Assembly (NCBI RefSeq): GCF_947172395.1
Contig: NC_069102.1
Span: 9,826,442 to 9,890,441 of the forward strand
DNA: 64,000 bases
Source of the DNA: Bicyclus anynana
Taxonomy: Eukaryota > Arthropoda > Insecta > Lepidoptera > Nymphalidae
Direction: 5' to 3'
Positions 30,823 to 40,317 of this stretch are shown here, piece by piece (position 1 is the first letter of the stretch; each line of letters opens with the position of its first letter). The notes beneath the pieces were generated by a model. It had not been told where the DNA came from. It saw only the letters and a list, made by a program, of their open reading frames with translations, and did not search any database. The translations under genes were made by a program, and so were the position numbers.

Positions 30823-31826
30823 TTATATAATATTAGTATCTGTTTATAATATTAGTATAAAAATAAGGGCTGACAATTTACAACTTTTATAAAATCACAA
30901 ATAACGAAAGTCTGGAATTCACTGGCTCTCGGCCTACAGTGCTATATGTTAGTCACTAAGCTATGAATAAAAGTAACAAAGTACCGTGTACTAATTAACA
31001 ACGGTCATGTCTTAATCAAATTTAGTTATCGAGCATGTCCTCGCTGGCGAACGGCCAAATGACCCTCACTAGCACCTAGTTACAAGCTGCCGGATAAAAG
31101 CGGCGTTTTTCATCAATTTGCGCTGCGGAAAACTCACGGAAAACTTCATTGAGATAATCTCCCTGTTATCTATGCTACAGAGAATATATTTTTCATAGAT
31201 AAAAACTTCTTAAACACTAATAGTTTTTATCTATTGTCATATAGTCGAAGAGCTAGTGATGGTCAGAACTTTGTCATTTATAAATGACAATGTCAGCTCA
31301 TGCTGACAAACTTTACAGTACAGTACAGTAGCACAGAATCTGGACTTTGAGGGGTTTAGCAGACATAGTGCTTATTGTCTGGCAAGTTCGTTAATGACAC
31401 TACCATGATATGCGGGCGACGGGAGGAAAGACTGCGCGAAGTGAGGTGCATCAGTCGTAGGTTTTTCATTCATCGCTTCACGCCCCCCTATCCACGCGGA
31501 CCATCGGACGAACGAAGTTGCCAAGCTATAGTAGTTCAAGTTTAAAGTAATGTATTTTTGCTAATTTACTTAAAGACTACAAGCCCTTGAACAAAAATGA
31601 CATGTGAAATGACCAAACGTGAATAACGCTTAGAAGGCTGTTACTATATCAGAAAATAACTCTGAGCACTATGCCGTCATTTCTGAGCGGTACAGGTGAG
31701 TATGGTTTGTAGTCTATTAGGGATAGTATCCAAATCTATGTTTGTAGTCGTCAGACAATAATGAACTTCATTGCAACCCTTCCATAAACACGATTAATAA
31801 ACTTTAATGGTACCTGGCGCTCATCT
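30823..31826. other. Low-copy DNA with short palindromes
   Basis: No gene. 31020-31170 (gctggcgaacggccaaatga, gataaaagcggcgtttttca) is a candidate single-copy block. A 20-bp palindrome lies at 31271-31290. Confidence 0.35.
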
Positions 31827-31868
31827 TGGTTCATCGCTCGCTGAGTGACTCTTAAGCTTTTAGTGACC
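31827..31868 (-). mobile_element. RTE1 internal fragment
   Basis: ttcatcgctcgctgagtgac and tcttaagcttttagtgacca match the minus-strand RTE1 segment at 16585-16630. Confidence 0.4.
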
Positions 31869-31899
31869 AAGTTTTAGATAAAAAGGACATATACTGTTT

Positions 31900-32045
31900 T
31901 TTTACTAACCATGGATTTTTCCAGGATACAAGTAGCCTATGCTCTGCTCGAACGTCCTATTTATCTCTGTACAAAATTTCATCCAAAATGGTTTAGTGGT
32001 TTAGCCGTGAAAAGGTAACATATAGACTTTCGCAAATATTGGTAT
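31900..32045 (-). mobile_element. Helitron-like fragment, subtype unclear
   Basis: ccatggatttttccaggata and caagtagcctatgctctgct resemble the HEL1 interior, but the rest (aatttcatccaaaatggttt, agccgtgaaaaggtaacata) belongs to another subfamily. No ends seen. Confidence 0.4.
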
Positions 32046-32104
32046 GGTTAACGATCTGAGCTCCTAAAGTGAATAAGATCCATCGAACGGGTTTGAGCTC
32101 ATTA

Positions 32105-32560
32105 GCAACCCATTTTCGGCTCACTATTGAGTCTCCTCTCAGATTGAGAGTAGTTAGACCAATAATCCACCACGCTGGCCGCATATGCGGATTGTCAGTT
32201 TTTACACACGTAGAGAATTAAGAAAATTCCAAGGTATGGAGGTTTCCTCACTATCGTTTTCCTTCACCGTTTGAGACTAGTGATATTTTTTTTTAAATGC
32301 ACATATTATGACATAACTGAAAAGTTTGAAGTGCATGCCCCGGACCGGATTCCAACATATGCCCTCCGAATCAAAGGCAGAGGTCACACCTACTGGCAGT
32401 GGTGTGCACCTCATAGATGCATAAACGCAATGCATACCCTGAGGATTCATAACGTACCTGTATTGGAGGAGGAAATTTCCATTTTGTAAATTTTGTACCT
32501 GTAATGCATAGTTAAAATACTTGTGTACGCCACTGCGTATTGGACTATCACGACTCTCAA
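32105..32560 (-). mobile_element. SINE1, inverted, split by MITE-3
   Basis: caacccattttcggctcact to aggtcacacctactgg, then the MITE, then ttggactatcacgactc. The head is cut four bases from the cccagtgg word. Confidence 0.85.
32397..32535 (+). mobile_element. MITE-3, hAT-like, 139 bp
   Basis: TIRs cagtggtgtgcac and gtgtacgccactg (two mismatches) enclose an AT-rich non-coding body. The flanks cctactgg and cgtattgg form an 8-bp target duplication with two differences; the intact SINE1 has tccactgg there. CAGTGGCG ends and 8-bp duplications are typical of the hAT superfamily. Confidence 0.8.
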
Positions 32561-32621
32561 TGCTATATGCTAGAGACAATGTTAGGTTCATGCGAGCATA
32601 ATATGGTAAATGCTGGTTTAT

Positions 32622-32911
32622 ATATAATCTATATATATGAAAATGAATTGTTAGTCTCGCTAAAACTCGAGAACGGCTGAACGGATTTATCTTATCTTGG
32701 TCTTCAAATGTTCGTGGAGGTATAGGGAAGGTTTAAAAGATGAGAAAAATTAGAATAATTGCCGAGGAAACCATAAAAACAACCCTTTTCTATTTCACAT
32801 ACAAACGTTTAAGAATCTAGGGGTAGGGTATGGTAGGGGTAGAGTAGTGTAGAGTAGGGATAGGCAAGAAGTTCACATAAGTCAAAGCGAAGCTTGACCG
32901 GGTCCACTAGT
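32622..32911 (+). mobile_element. HEL3 Helitron-like element with TAGGG array
   Basis: Starts atatatatgaaaatgaattg, has tctcgctaaaactcgagaac, ggctgaacggatttatc, ggtcttcaaatgttcgtgga; near the 3' side a 50-bp gggtagggtatggtaggggt array precedes aagcgaagcttgaccgggtc and cCTAG followed by T. The CTAG end and A/T logic follow the other Helitrons. Confidence 0.6.
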
Positions 32912-33206
32912 TCTTAATAATTATTTATTTTCAATTTTATTAACATACGTTATAGAGTTTCTCTAAAAGCGAACAAAACACGAGCAAAGTTTCTAAAGTG
33001 TCAATCAGCGAAGTAATTTCCAGTAGAACATTCAGTTATCTAGCGTATCCTGGCGCACAGCCAAACGACCTGCACTCCGCACTGTGTACTGCGAGCAACG
33101 CCGGATGTCGCACACTTGCAGCGCAGTGGTCTGCGGTCGCCATCGACTGTACACGATATCTATGAGTTTGTAATATAAGCCCCTGTAGCCAAGTGACGTC
33201 GATTCT

Positions 33207-33300
33207 CTTTCTACGATCGCAAACGCTTTGAAAAGTACAAAAATGTATGGGAATGACAGATCTTGATCACGTGACCTATCGATAGCAAATGTCATTCTTA
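33207..33300 (+). repeat. REP-Q, copy 1
   Basis: acgtcgattctctttctacg, atcgcaaacgctttgaaaa and gacctatcgatagcaaatgt are shared with 46952-47055. Unknown class. Confidence 0.65.
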
Positions 33301-33324
33301 TTATATGTATCTTGCTTATTCTCA

Positions 33325-33615
33325 TCATTATCAACCCATATTCGGCTCACTGCTAAGCTCGAGTCTCCTCCACCACCATACTGGCCACCACGCTGGCCCC
33401 ATGGTTGGCAGACTTCACACACGCAGAGAATTATGAAAATTCTCTGGTATGCAGGTTTTATCACGATGTTTTTCCTTCACCGTTTTGAGACACGTGGTAT
33501 TTAATTTCTTAAAATGCACACAACTGAAAAGTTCGAGGTGCATCCCCAGACCGTATTCGAACCCACACCCTCCGGAATCGGAGGCAGAGGTTATATTCAC
33601 TGGGCTACCACAGCT
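33325..33615 (-). mobile_element. SINE1, inverted
   Basis: catcattatcaacccatatt to cactgggctaccacagctc. The gagaggggttaggcc block is replaced by caccaccatactggcc, a small local rearrangement. Confidence 0.85.
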
Positions 33616-33840
33616 CTTTGTTTATTCTAGAGACGACAAAATACTTTCTACGTACGTAGAGACGACAAAATACAACTTTGCAATTGCACGTTGTAGAGTC
33701 AACATCTCCTATGGATGCTCCGGTTTCGGGGTGAAACGTACGTAGAGAGTATTTTGTCGGACCTAGGTGACGTTGTCGCATGGGTTCGTCGGCTTTTCGC
33801 GGAGGATAGCAAAATAAATAAATCATTATATAGTTGTTCA
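33616..33840. repeat. Possible dispersed repeat with gtagagacgacaaaatac duplication
   Basis: agagacgacaaaatac occurs at about 33630 and 33659, 29 bp apart. ctcctatggatgctccggtt and tcggggtgaaacgtacgtag look familiar from lepidopteran repetitive DNA, but I have no second copy in the window. Confidence 0.35.
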
Positions 33841-34433
33841 ATATTGTAATAAGAGGGTAGAACGGTATTAGTAAGTCAAACGGTCTTTCCGCTAATAATT
33901 AATAGTGTTACTTTGTGTATCTGCCATCCTTGACACGTAATGCTTAGAACCTGATCTGAGGCTATGGCTTCTCCGTTATCATCACGAAATTTAGTCATCC
34001 CCCGTTATCAGAAGTGGAATTTAGTCAGCTCCGCCGACATATACAACTAAGTTCAAAGGTTTCACGAACACGTGAAAAGTTAATTTCTCTAGTTTTCTAC
34101 AGCAAAGTACTGTGAGAGAACAAATTGACTTACTGTGAAGTCTAGAGGACGTTATCGGATTCCCAGTAAACTGCAACTTACCTGAAATAAAGAAAAATAA
34201 CATTTTCATCAAAAATGTAGTTACAACAAATCACTTTTTGAAATATTTTTGTACTCTTATAGAAATGTATGGTTTATTTTATTTAACTAGCTCCAAGTTT
34301 AAGTACATACAGGATGCACGACAGGAAAATTAATTAAAAACGTCTACGAAACATGTGTTCAAAAATGAATACTTTCGGAGTAAAAAATATTCATTTTGTA
34401 AATAGATCTTAAATTGTGTCCCTTATATTATAA
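33841..34433. other. No feature seen
   Basis: Low-copy DNA. Confidence 0.4.
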
Positions 34434-34605
34434 CCTGAAACCTGCAACCTGAGAATTTTCTTAATTCTCTACGTGTGTGATGTGAAATCCGCCAATCCAC
34501 ATATGGTCAGCGTGGTGGACTAAGGCCTGATCCCTCTCATTCTGAGAGGAGACTCGTGCTCAACAGTGAGTCGATCGTCGAGTATGGGTTGTTAATGATC
34601 AGATG
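34434..34605 (+). mobile_element. SINE1 3' half
   Basis: acctgaaacctgcaacctga to gggttgttaatgatc; 5' truncated near the catcgtgag block. It carries a private insertion gatcgtcg in the gtgagccg word. Confidence 0.75.
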
Positions 34606-34662
34606 AAGATTTTTTTTTTATACTATCTTCAATAGAATAAAATTCTGATAGGCATACATAAA

Positions 34663-34850
34663 TCGGCCCAAATTGTATTTTATGTATTAATCCACAAAAT
34701 AAATTTGTGTTTTTCTTTTGTTTATGTTAATGTTAATTGTATAGTGTTTTTCAGATAGCATGGTGCGGGTAACAGTTCGTTTCGCTCGCTATCTGAAAAA
34801 CACTTCAGTATGTTAATCCTGGTAATCCAAAATATGAGGTAGTGTAACTT
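34663..34850 (+). repeat. REP-X long form, copy 1
   Basis: Collinear with 36826-37042: cccaaattgtattttatgta, aaatttgtgtttttc, ttgtttatgttaatgtt, tttttcagata, catggtgcgggtaacagttc and atgttaatcctggta. In this copy about 80 bp after gtttcgctc are replaced by an inverted copy of the preceding tttttcagatagc. Confidence 0.65.
34743..34804. repeat. Perfect 17-bp inverted repeat around MITE-6 core
   Basis: agtgtttttcagatagc (34743-34759) and gctatctgaaaaacact (34788-34804) are exact inverted copies flanking the 28-bp core catggtgcgggtaacag... Confidence 0.85.
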
Positions 34851-35274
34851 TACCAAGATCGCCTCATCCGTCAATTTCATGAATCAGGTACCTACATATG
34901 AAATGAGAAACGTATTTTTCGTTGAAAAGCAGGATTTAGTATGAAAGTATATTTAAAAATACCCGCATTTTCGTCTGGATGAGTATGGCACAATATGATT
35001 AATTCATATTTTCCTCGCTCTTTTCCAAGCTTTTCCTCATTATCTAGATGGAGCACACTGGAGCTAAGTGCACGGTAGTTTGCTAGCTAAGTTTTGTGCT
35101 TAGCTCTGTTTTTTTTATAACGATTACGATGAAATATTTGCTACAATCTGAAGTTTATAATATAACTTAACTAATGGATGTCTTCGACTTCGTTTAAGTG
35201 GAATTGTGTTTAGTTAATTTAAACTATCGTGAGTGTTATTCATATTAATTGATTATTATGAAACACGGCTAAAA
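34851..35274. other. No feature seen
   Basis: AT-rich low-copy DNA. aactaatggatgtcttcgac followed by ttcgtttaagtggaatt at about 35168 may be a very old HEL1 3' end. Confidence 0.4.
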
Positions 35275-35413
35275 CTCACGTGATATTAGGTCGGAGTATG
35301 CCCGACTAGTTTCGAATTCATACGGGGCCCTTAGTCATGAGCTGATTCTTGCATCGCGGCACGATCCAAACTGTGATCCGCGATGCAAGAACCAGCTCAT
35401 GACTAAGGGCCCC
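35275..35413 (+). repeat. REP-U, copy 2, with 36-bp foldback
   Basis: Starts tcacgtgatattaggtcgga; the part ggggcccttagtcatgagct... (35324-35359) is repeated in inverse at 35378-35413 with one mismatch, leaving an 18-nt loop. The loop-proximal ggcacgatccaaactg is the point where copies 1 and 3 continue normally, so this copy switched strand there. Confidence 0.85.
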
Positions 35414-35654
35414 TTATGAGGCATAATCAATTAATGTGTTTAGTTTGTGTTTCAATAAATACATATACTTATACAGTAGGTACACATCACTATTATGAGT
35501 GCTAAGACAGCAGATTTTGTCATATATTTAAAAAAATACACATACGTACTTATAAATGCATACAGACACTGGAAAACCTTAAACAAAACCACACTAAGTA
35601 GTGCAATATGCAAAGAAACAAGACCTAGTAACGATGTTTTGTATAACTCGGAAT
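35414..35654. other. No feature seen
   Basis: AT-rich low-copy DNA. Confidence 0.4.
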
Positions 35655-35775
35655 TTCGAGTTTTGAATTCACCTCCATCTCTCTCTAACACGATACTATA
35701 GAAAGAGAAAGACAGAGGTGAATTGGACGCTCGCATTTGCGAGCTATAAAAAACAGCTTTACAGAACAGCTCTCC
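35655..35775 (+). mobile_element. MITE-5 foldback
   Basis: gaattcacctccatctctct and gaaagacagaggtgaatt are inverted arms around aacacgatactatag. The right flank gctcgcatttgcgagct...ttctg-type sequence corresponds, inverted, to the left flank of the copy at 10199. Confidence 0.65.
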
Positions 35776-35818
35776 TGATGTCCTGTGTCTAATGTGTCTC
35801 TAAATTCAACAGCAACAA

Positions 35819-35857
35819 AAATGCATACCCTAGTTAAAAACCTCATGCACGCCACTG
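35819..35857 (+). mobile_element. MITE-3 solo end
   Basis: aatgcataccctagttaaaa and the terminus catgcacgccactg resemble the interior and the right TIR of MITE-3 at 32397-32535. Only one end is present. Confidence 0.4.
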
Positions 35858-36237
35858 AGCTTAACTTAGCTAATATTTTGAGCCACGCTGTCGAAGTAGG
35901 CCACACCACTCACGCTCTGTCGCTTTTCCCTGAAAAATCTTTAGAACAACATACTCTGTGTATCACAAAAAAGGCACTACGGCACCCCTCGTGATGAGGG
36001 CCGTTCAGATAATCTCTTTTGTGGCCTTCCATGAGAGGCCCTTTGGCAGTACAGTCAGCGATTTGTCTTCTTTAATATTAATTTCAATTTTCAAACTGAC
36101 GTTTAGTGGTACACGAGTTTTTAACCCCGCAGAGACGAGGGGTGTTGTAAGCTTGTCGTGTGTTTTCTGTTTGTCTATAAATGCCCATGTAACTCGAATG
36201 AATAGTTATGCATAATTATGAATGTTTTAATATATAT
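35858..36237. other. No feature seen
   Basis: Low-copy DNA. Frames 35785-35994 and 35958-36215 show no domain. Confidence 0.4.
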
Positions 36238-36450
36238 CATCATTAACAACCCATATTTGGTTCACTGTTAAGCACGAGTTTCCTATCAGAATGAGAGGGG
36301 TTAGGCCTTAGTCCACCACGCTGGCCAATGCGGATTAGCAGACTTCACACACGTAAAGAATTAAGATAATTATCAGGTATTCAGGTTTTCTCACGATGTT
36401 ATTCCGTCACTGTTTGTAACTCGTAATATTTAATTTCTTAAAATGCACAA
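36238..36450 (-). mobile_element. SINE1 3' two thirds, inverted
   Basis: catcattaacaacccatatt to taatttcttaaaatgcacaa; the head is lost. Confidence 0.75.
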
Positions 36451-36705
36451 ATTTTAATCTATTTATGTTCGTAGCCAAGAACACGTATAAATTTCATCAA
36501 AATCGGCTCGGGGAAGTTGATGATGGTTTTCCCCGTGCCTGTGAGAACCATGACACTGACAGCTTGTCAGTATAGAATCATGTATTACCAACCCACCAAC
36601 CCACACTGGTGAAGCTCGTACCCACACGTAAAAAGTAGTCTATATTCATCTCTAAGACCACATTCAACTGAAATTAAACAATCAACAGCAGACATACCTA
36701 CGTTA
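36451..36705. other. No feature seen
   Basis: Low-copy DNA. Confidence 0.35.
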
Positions 36706-36825
36706 GCTACACATGCTAATTTCAAGCACGAAAGCATGCTACTATTGAGCAGTTGCTACTTATTAGCATGTGTATCGCAACATTGCTAATAATGAGTATG
36801 CTTATTTCGAGATTGCTCAAATAGG
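36706..36825 (-). mobile_element. MITE-7 (AGCATG repeat), part 1
   Basis: Rich in agcatgct-type words. Positions 36749-36793 are an exact 45-bp direct repeat of 37046-37090. Confidence 0.55.
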
Positions 36826-37042
36826 CCCAAATCTTATTTTATGTATAAATCCTCAAAATGAATTTGTGTTTTTTTGTTTTTGTTTATGTTAATGTCAGTT
36901 GTATATTGTTTTTCAGATACATGGTGCGGGTGACAGTTCGTTTCGCTCTTGAAAGTTGGCGGCGTTTCGCGACAATACTACGTATTATGGACGTCATAAG
37001 GCAACAGTCACTGTGCATGTTAATCCTGGTACTCCAGAATAT
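36826..37042 (+). repeat. REP-X long form, copy 2
   Basis: tttttgtttatgttaatgtc, attgtttttcagatacatgg and tgcgggtgacagttcgtttc, then cgcgacaatactacgtatta, tggacgtcataaggcaac and a decayed inverted terminus agtcactgtgcatg. ORF 36858-37160 (100 codons) starts upstream of the poly-pyrimidine tract and runs out into MITE-7; no domain recognised. Confidence 0.65.
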
Positions 37043-37195
37043 TAAGCAGTTGCTACTTATTAGCATGTGTATCGCAACATTGCTAATAATAAACATTGCT
37101 TGCAAATGTAAACTGATGATAAGCATGCTCGTATGGAGCATACTTAATAGAATGTTTTAGCATGCTATTTTAGAGCATGTGTAACAGTGCCTTTA
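37043..37195 (-). mobile_element. MITE-7, part 2
   Basis: Contains the 45-bp repeat, then gcaaatgtaaactgatgata, agcatgctcgtatggagcat and gagcatgtgtaacagtgcc. The last words occur inverted at 44970-45052. Confidence 0.55.
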
Positions 37196-37422
37196 TGCTT
37201 AGTAATACGATAACATTAATATAAATATAGATTAAATCCGAATATCCTTGCCGCAGGAATCCGAGCCACTTACTTATTCATGAACGCGGCCGAATATACA
37301 CCGCACACAAATAGGTCTAATTTTCATATCACTATTTGTTTTGAATGAAAATAAATATATCCATTGGTGTATTTATATATCCGTAACATGTTAATTTTAC
37401 GTCAATTTGAAACCATTGAGTG
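37196..37422. other. No feature seen
   Basis: Low-copy AT-rich DNA. Confidence 0.35.
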
Positions 37423-37666
37423 AGTGATAGCCCAGTGAATATGACCTCTGCCGTCAATTCGAAAGGTGAGTTCGAATCCGGTCCGGGGCATGCACCTCTA
37501 ACTTTTCAGTTATGTGCATTTTAAGAAATTTAATATCACGTGTCTCAAACGGTGAAGGAAAAACATCGTGAGAAAACCTGCATATCTGAGAATTTGCTTA
37601 ATTACCAGATTCGAACCTAAGCCCTCCGAATCGAAGGCAGAGGTCATATCCACTGGGCTTATACGT
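37423..37666. mobile_element. SINE1 head-containing copy fused to an inverted SINE1 head
   Basis: 37423-37598 is a plus-strand SINE1 from gtgatagcccagtgaatatg to gagaatttgcttaat. 37602-37666 (cagattcgaacctaagccct...gtcatatccactgggct) is a minus-strand head of a second SINE1. The pair forms an inverted repeat of about 60 bp. Confidence 0.8.
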
Positions 37667-37907
37667 TTCACTTTTACCGTGTGTGAATAGGGATGATGAC
37701 AGTTTTTTTAATTGTGTATAAATTAAGAATATGCTAATAGTAAAGCAATTTTGTAAAAGTAACAGGGTATATGCGATCATTACTTTCGGAGCTACAGGGA
37801 TTGAAAGGGTCAGATCCAAATTACAAAATATATATTTGTTATTTGTGCATTTATGTTTATAGTTCCCATATTAAACAATGTTACATTTAATGTAAGGAAG
37901 CTAAAAC

Positions 37908-38122
37908 CACAGTATAACCAGTAGTTGGACTTCATACTAAAGGTCGAAACGCGAACTATACCTACGCACCTCGTACGTGGGGTGATCGTGGGGTGAAGAC
38001 CGGTGCGACTGTGCCGCGGTGACGAACGCAGTGTATTGTATTTTTTAATTATGACGACTAGGAAAAAAGTTATTATTTTTATAAAGTTTGATTAATATTT
38101 TGTATTCTAAAGGCATAATTTG

Positions 38123-38188
<66 letters not shown>

Positions 38189-39045
38189 ATGCTTAAATGA
38201 TAAAATTTTGTAAATAGGTAAATGACGTAAACGGTAATAAATATTAAATAATTATTTATTAACTTCTTCATTTAGGTTGTTTCCTTTGATTATTATGTAA
38301 TACATAGATTTAAATCTTATGACATGTATGTTTTGTATACCTGTATTTTAATGTAATAAAGAAGTTAAGTAAAGAAGTTGTTTGAATTTAACAACATTAT
38401 TGTGTTGCTCATACTTTAATGTATTTGAATAAAAGAGTAAAGAGCCAGCTGATATTAATATACCTATTCAGATTTTTTTATTAAACTACTAGCGAACCCG
38501 GTCAATCTCAATTTGTTTTTTGTAGTTTCTTTCCTACATGCCAAGTCAGGATAAATTTTTTATCGTCTATTCTATAGTGTGGGGGTATCGTTATTGGTAT
38601 TTTTGTGCATTACATAAGGGATTAAAGTGCTAACATAATCTACGGAACCCTACACTGCGCGTGGCCCGACACGCACTTGACCGATTTTTTATTATTTGGT
38701 CACCTAGTGTGGTGGTAATACCTAGATGGCATCACCAAAATAAATATATGAAGGTCCTTCAAGATCATTGATTAGTATCAGCCTTATTTAAATCTACCAA
38801 TCAAAAAACAACACGCATTTTATTGATCACTTCCTATTTTACTACAATTTACTAAGTATTTTATTTTTTTATTTAAAAAAAAAAGTATATTTACAATCAC
38901 ATAACTAAATAGAAACACAAAGTTGGCAAATGTAATTAAAATGCTGGAGGCGGGCAGCCCTATCACTTGTTTACGGAGCGCGCGGCTGTAGGTATTTATT
39001 TCAAAAATACGGCCGAGTTATTATACTGCTTGTTATATCTACTGT
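37908..39045 (+). mobile_element. hAT-like non-autonomous element, 1138 bp
   Basis: Inserted in MITE-2 with target duplication gctaaaac (37900-37907 and 39046-39053); the uninterrupted copy at 58712 has this word once. Ends cacagtataacc and gttatatctactgt are imperfect TIRs. No transposase frame. The interior holds an (AT)n tract at 38125-38180 and, at 38640-38690, the inverted lepidopteran repeat cggaaccctacactgcgcgt...cgcacttgaccgat. Confidence 0.8.
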
Positions 39046-39160
39046 GCTAAAACTGTATGAACTTTCATATAATTACGATAAAAGATTTTAATAGATTTTG
39101 AAATTTTATAATCTTATTATTTTGCTAATATCCAGACAATCTTTGCTTTTTATGTATAAA

Positions 39161-39715
39161 CTAGCGGACGCCCGCGACTTCGTCCGCGTAAAAATTGATG
39201 TAAACTTCTCTACCTCTACCTTACCCTGCTCGTATACCTACCCAACCCTACCCTACCCTACCCTACCCCTACCTTACTCCTACCCTACCGCTAACGCTAA
39301 CCCTTCCCTCCCCCCACCTTACCCTACCCGTAACCTATCCATACCCTATCCTACCCTACCCCTAATCTACCCCTACCCTACCCCTACCTACTTACTCCTA
39401 CCCTACCACTAACCCTAACCCTTCCCTACCCCTACCTTATCCCTACCCTAACCCTACCCTACCCGTATCCTACCCCTACCCTACCCGTACCCTACCCCCA
39501 CCCTACCCTACCCTATACGTTCCATATCCTCCCCCTACCTCTACCTTGCCCCTACCCTACACTACCCCTACCTTATCCGTACCCTATCCTACCCTATCCT
39601 ACACTTTCCCTAAATTACCCCTACCCTACCTCTATCCTACCTCTTCCCTACCTCTATCCTATCCCTACCCTCAGCAAAATTGGTCCAGCCTTTTGTGCGT
39701 GGTGCTATGACCAAA
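39161..39715 (-). mobile_element. HEL1-type end with expanded CCCTA-type array
   Basis: CTAG and hairpin cggacgcccgcgacttcgtc at 39161, then aattgatgtaaacttctcta, then 39212-39675 of CCCTA/CCCCTA units almost free of G on the plus strand, then gcaaaattggtccagccttt. On the minus strand the array reads TAGGG-type and lies just before the Helitron terminus. The 104-codon YPTLPYPTLP-type frame (39098-39412) is this simple repeat. Confidence 0.75.
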
Positions 39716-39738
39716 AGACTATAATTTCCCAAGCGACT

Positions 39739-39930
39739 TCTATGCTAATACTATAAAGAGGTAAAGTTTGTGTGGTTGTCGGGGTTAATCTCTGGATCTA
39801 CTGGACCGATTTGGAAAATTCTTTTACCAATAGAAAGCTACATTATTTGCGAGTGTCATAGGCTATGTTTGGTCATCATATTCACACGGGAACATGAACC
39901 ACGTAATTAAAACCGCGGGGCGTCATATAG
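39739..39930 (+). mobile_element. HEL2 copy
   Basis: TCTATGCTAATACTATAAAG start; ggatctactggaccgatttg, caatagaaagctacattatt, ttgcgagtgtcataggctat; ends accgcggggcgtcatatag. CTAG mutated to ATAG. Confidence 0.7.
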
Positions 39931-40317
39931 CGGCATTTCTGCGACTTTCAGAAATTTTGTATTATCTCCGAAACTATATAACTAATTAACATACTGTAAA
40001 GGGCAAATCTTATCTCTATAATATCCTTGTGATTATCAAATCATTTATTTTGATAAGGATTTAAGTTTAGTTGTGTAAATAATGACGTAAACCTTAGTTT
40101 AAAATTTAAATAATTTATTAAAGTACTAAAGGTACTATATCTGCTAAAATATAAAAGATAGATATATGGTGTCGCGGACTTTTTTGTAGAACTTTTAAAG
40201 GTTCAAAAAGCCTCCATACATTTATTTCAGTTATACGCAATGGTTGAGGCAGCGCATGCGAATAAGTAAGTTTTTCGGTCTGACCTGTAAGAGAAAACCC
40301 GCGATATCTCAGTAGTT
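39931..40317. other. Low-copy AT-rich DNA
   Basis: No gene; part of the material inserted into the MITE-2 copy or an unknown element. Confidence 0.35.

Noticed and set aside
36858..37160. 100-codon frame after a splice-acceptor-like tract (tgtttttcag)
   Set aside because: The frame crosses from REP-X into MITE-7 and is not kept in the other REP-X copy.
39098..39412. 104-codon proline/tyrosine-rich frame
   Set aside because: Pure product of the CCCTA-type simple repeat.
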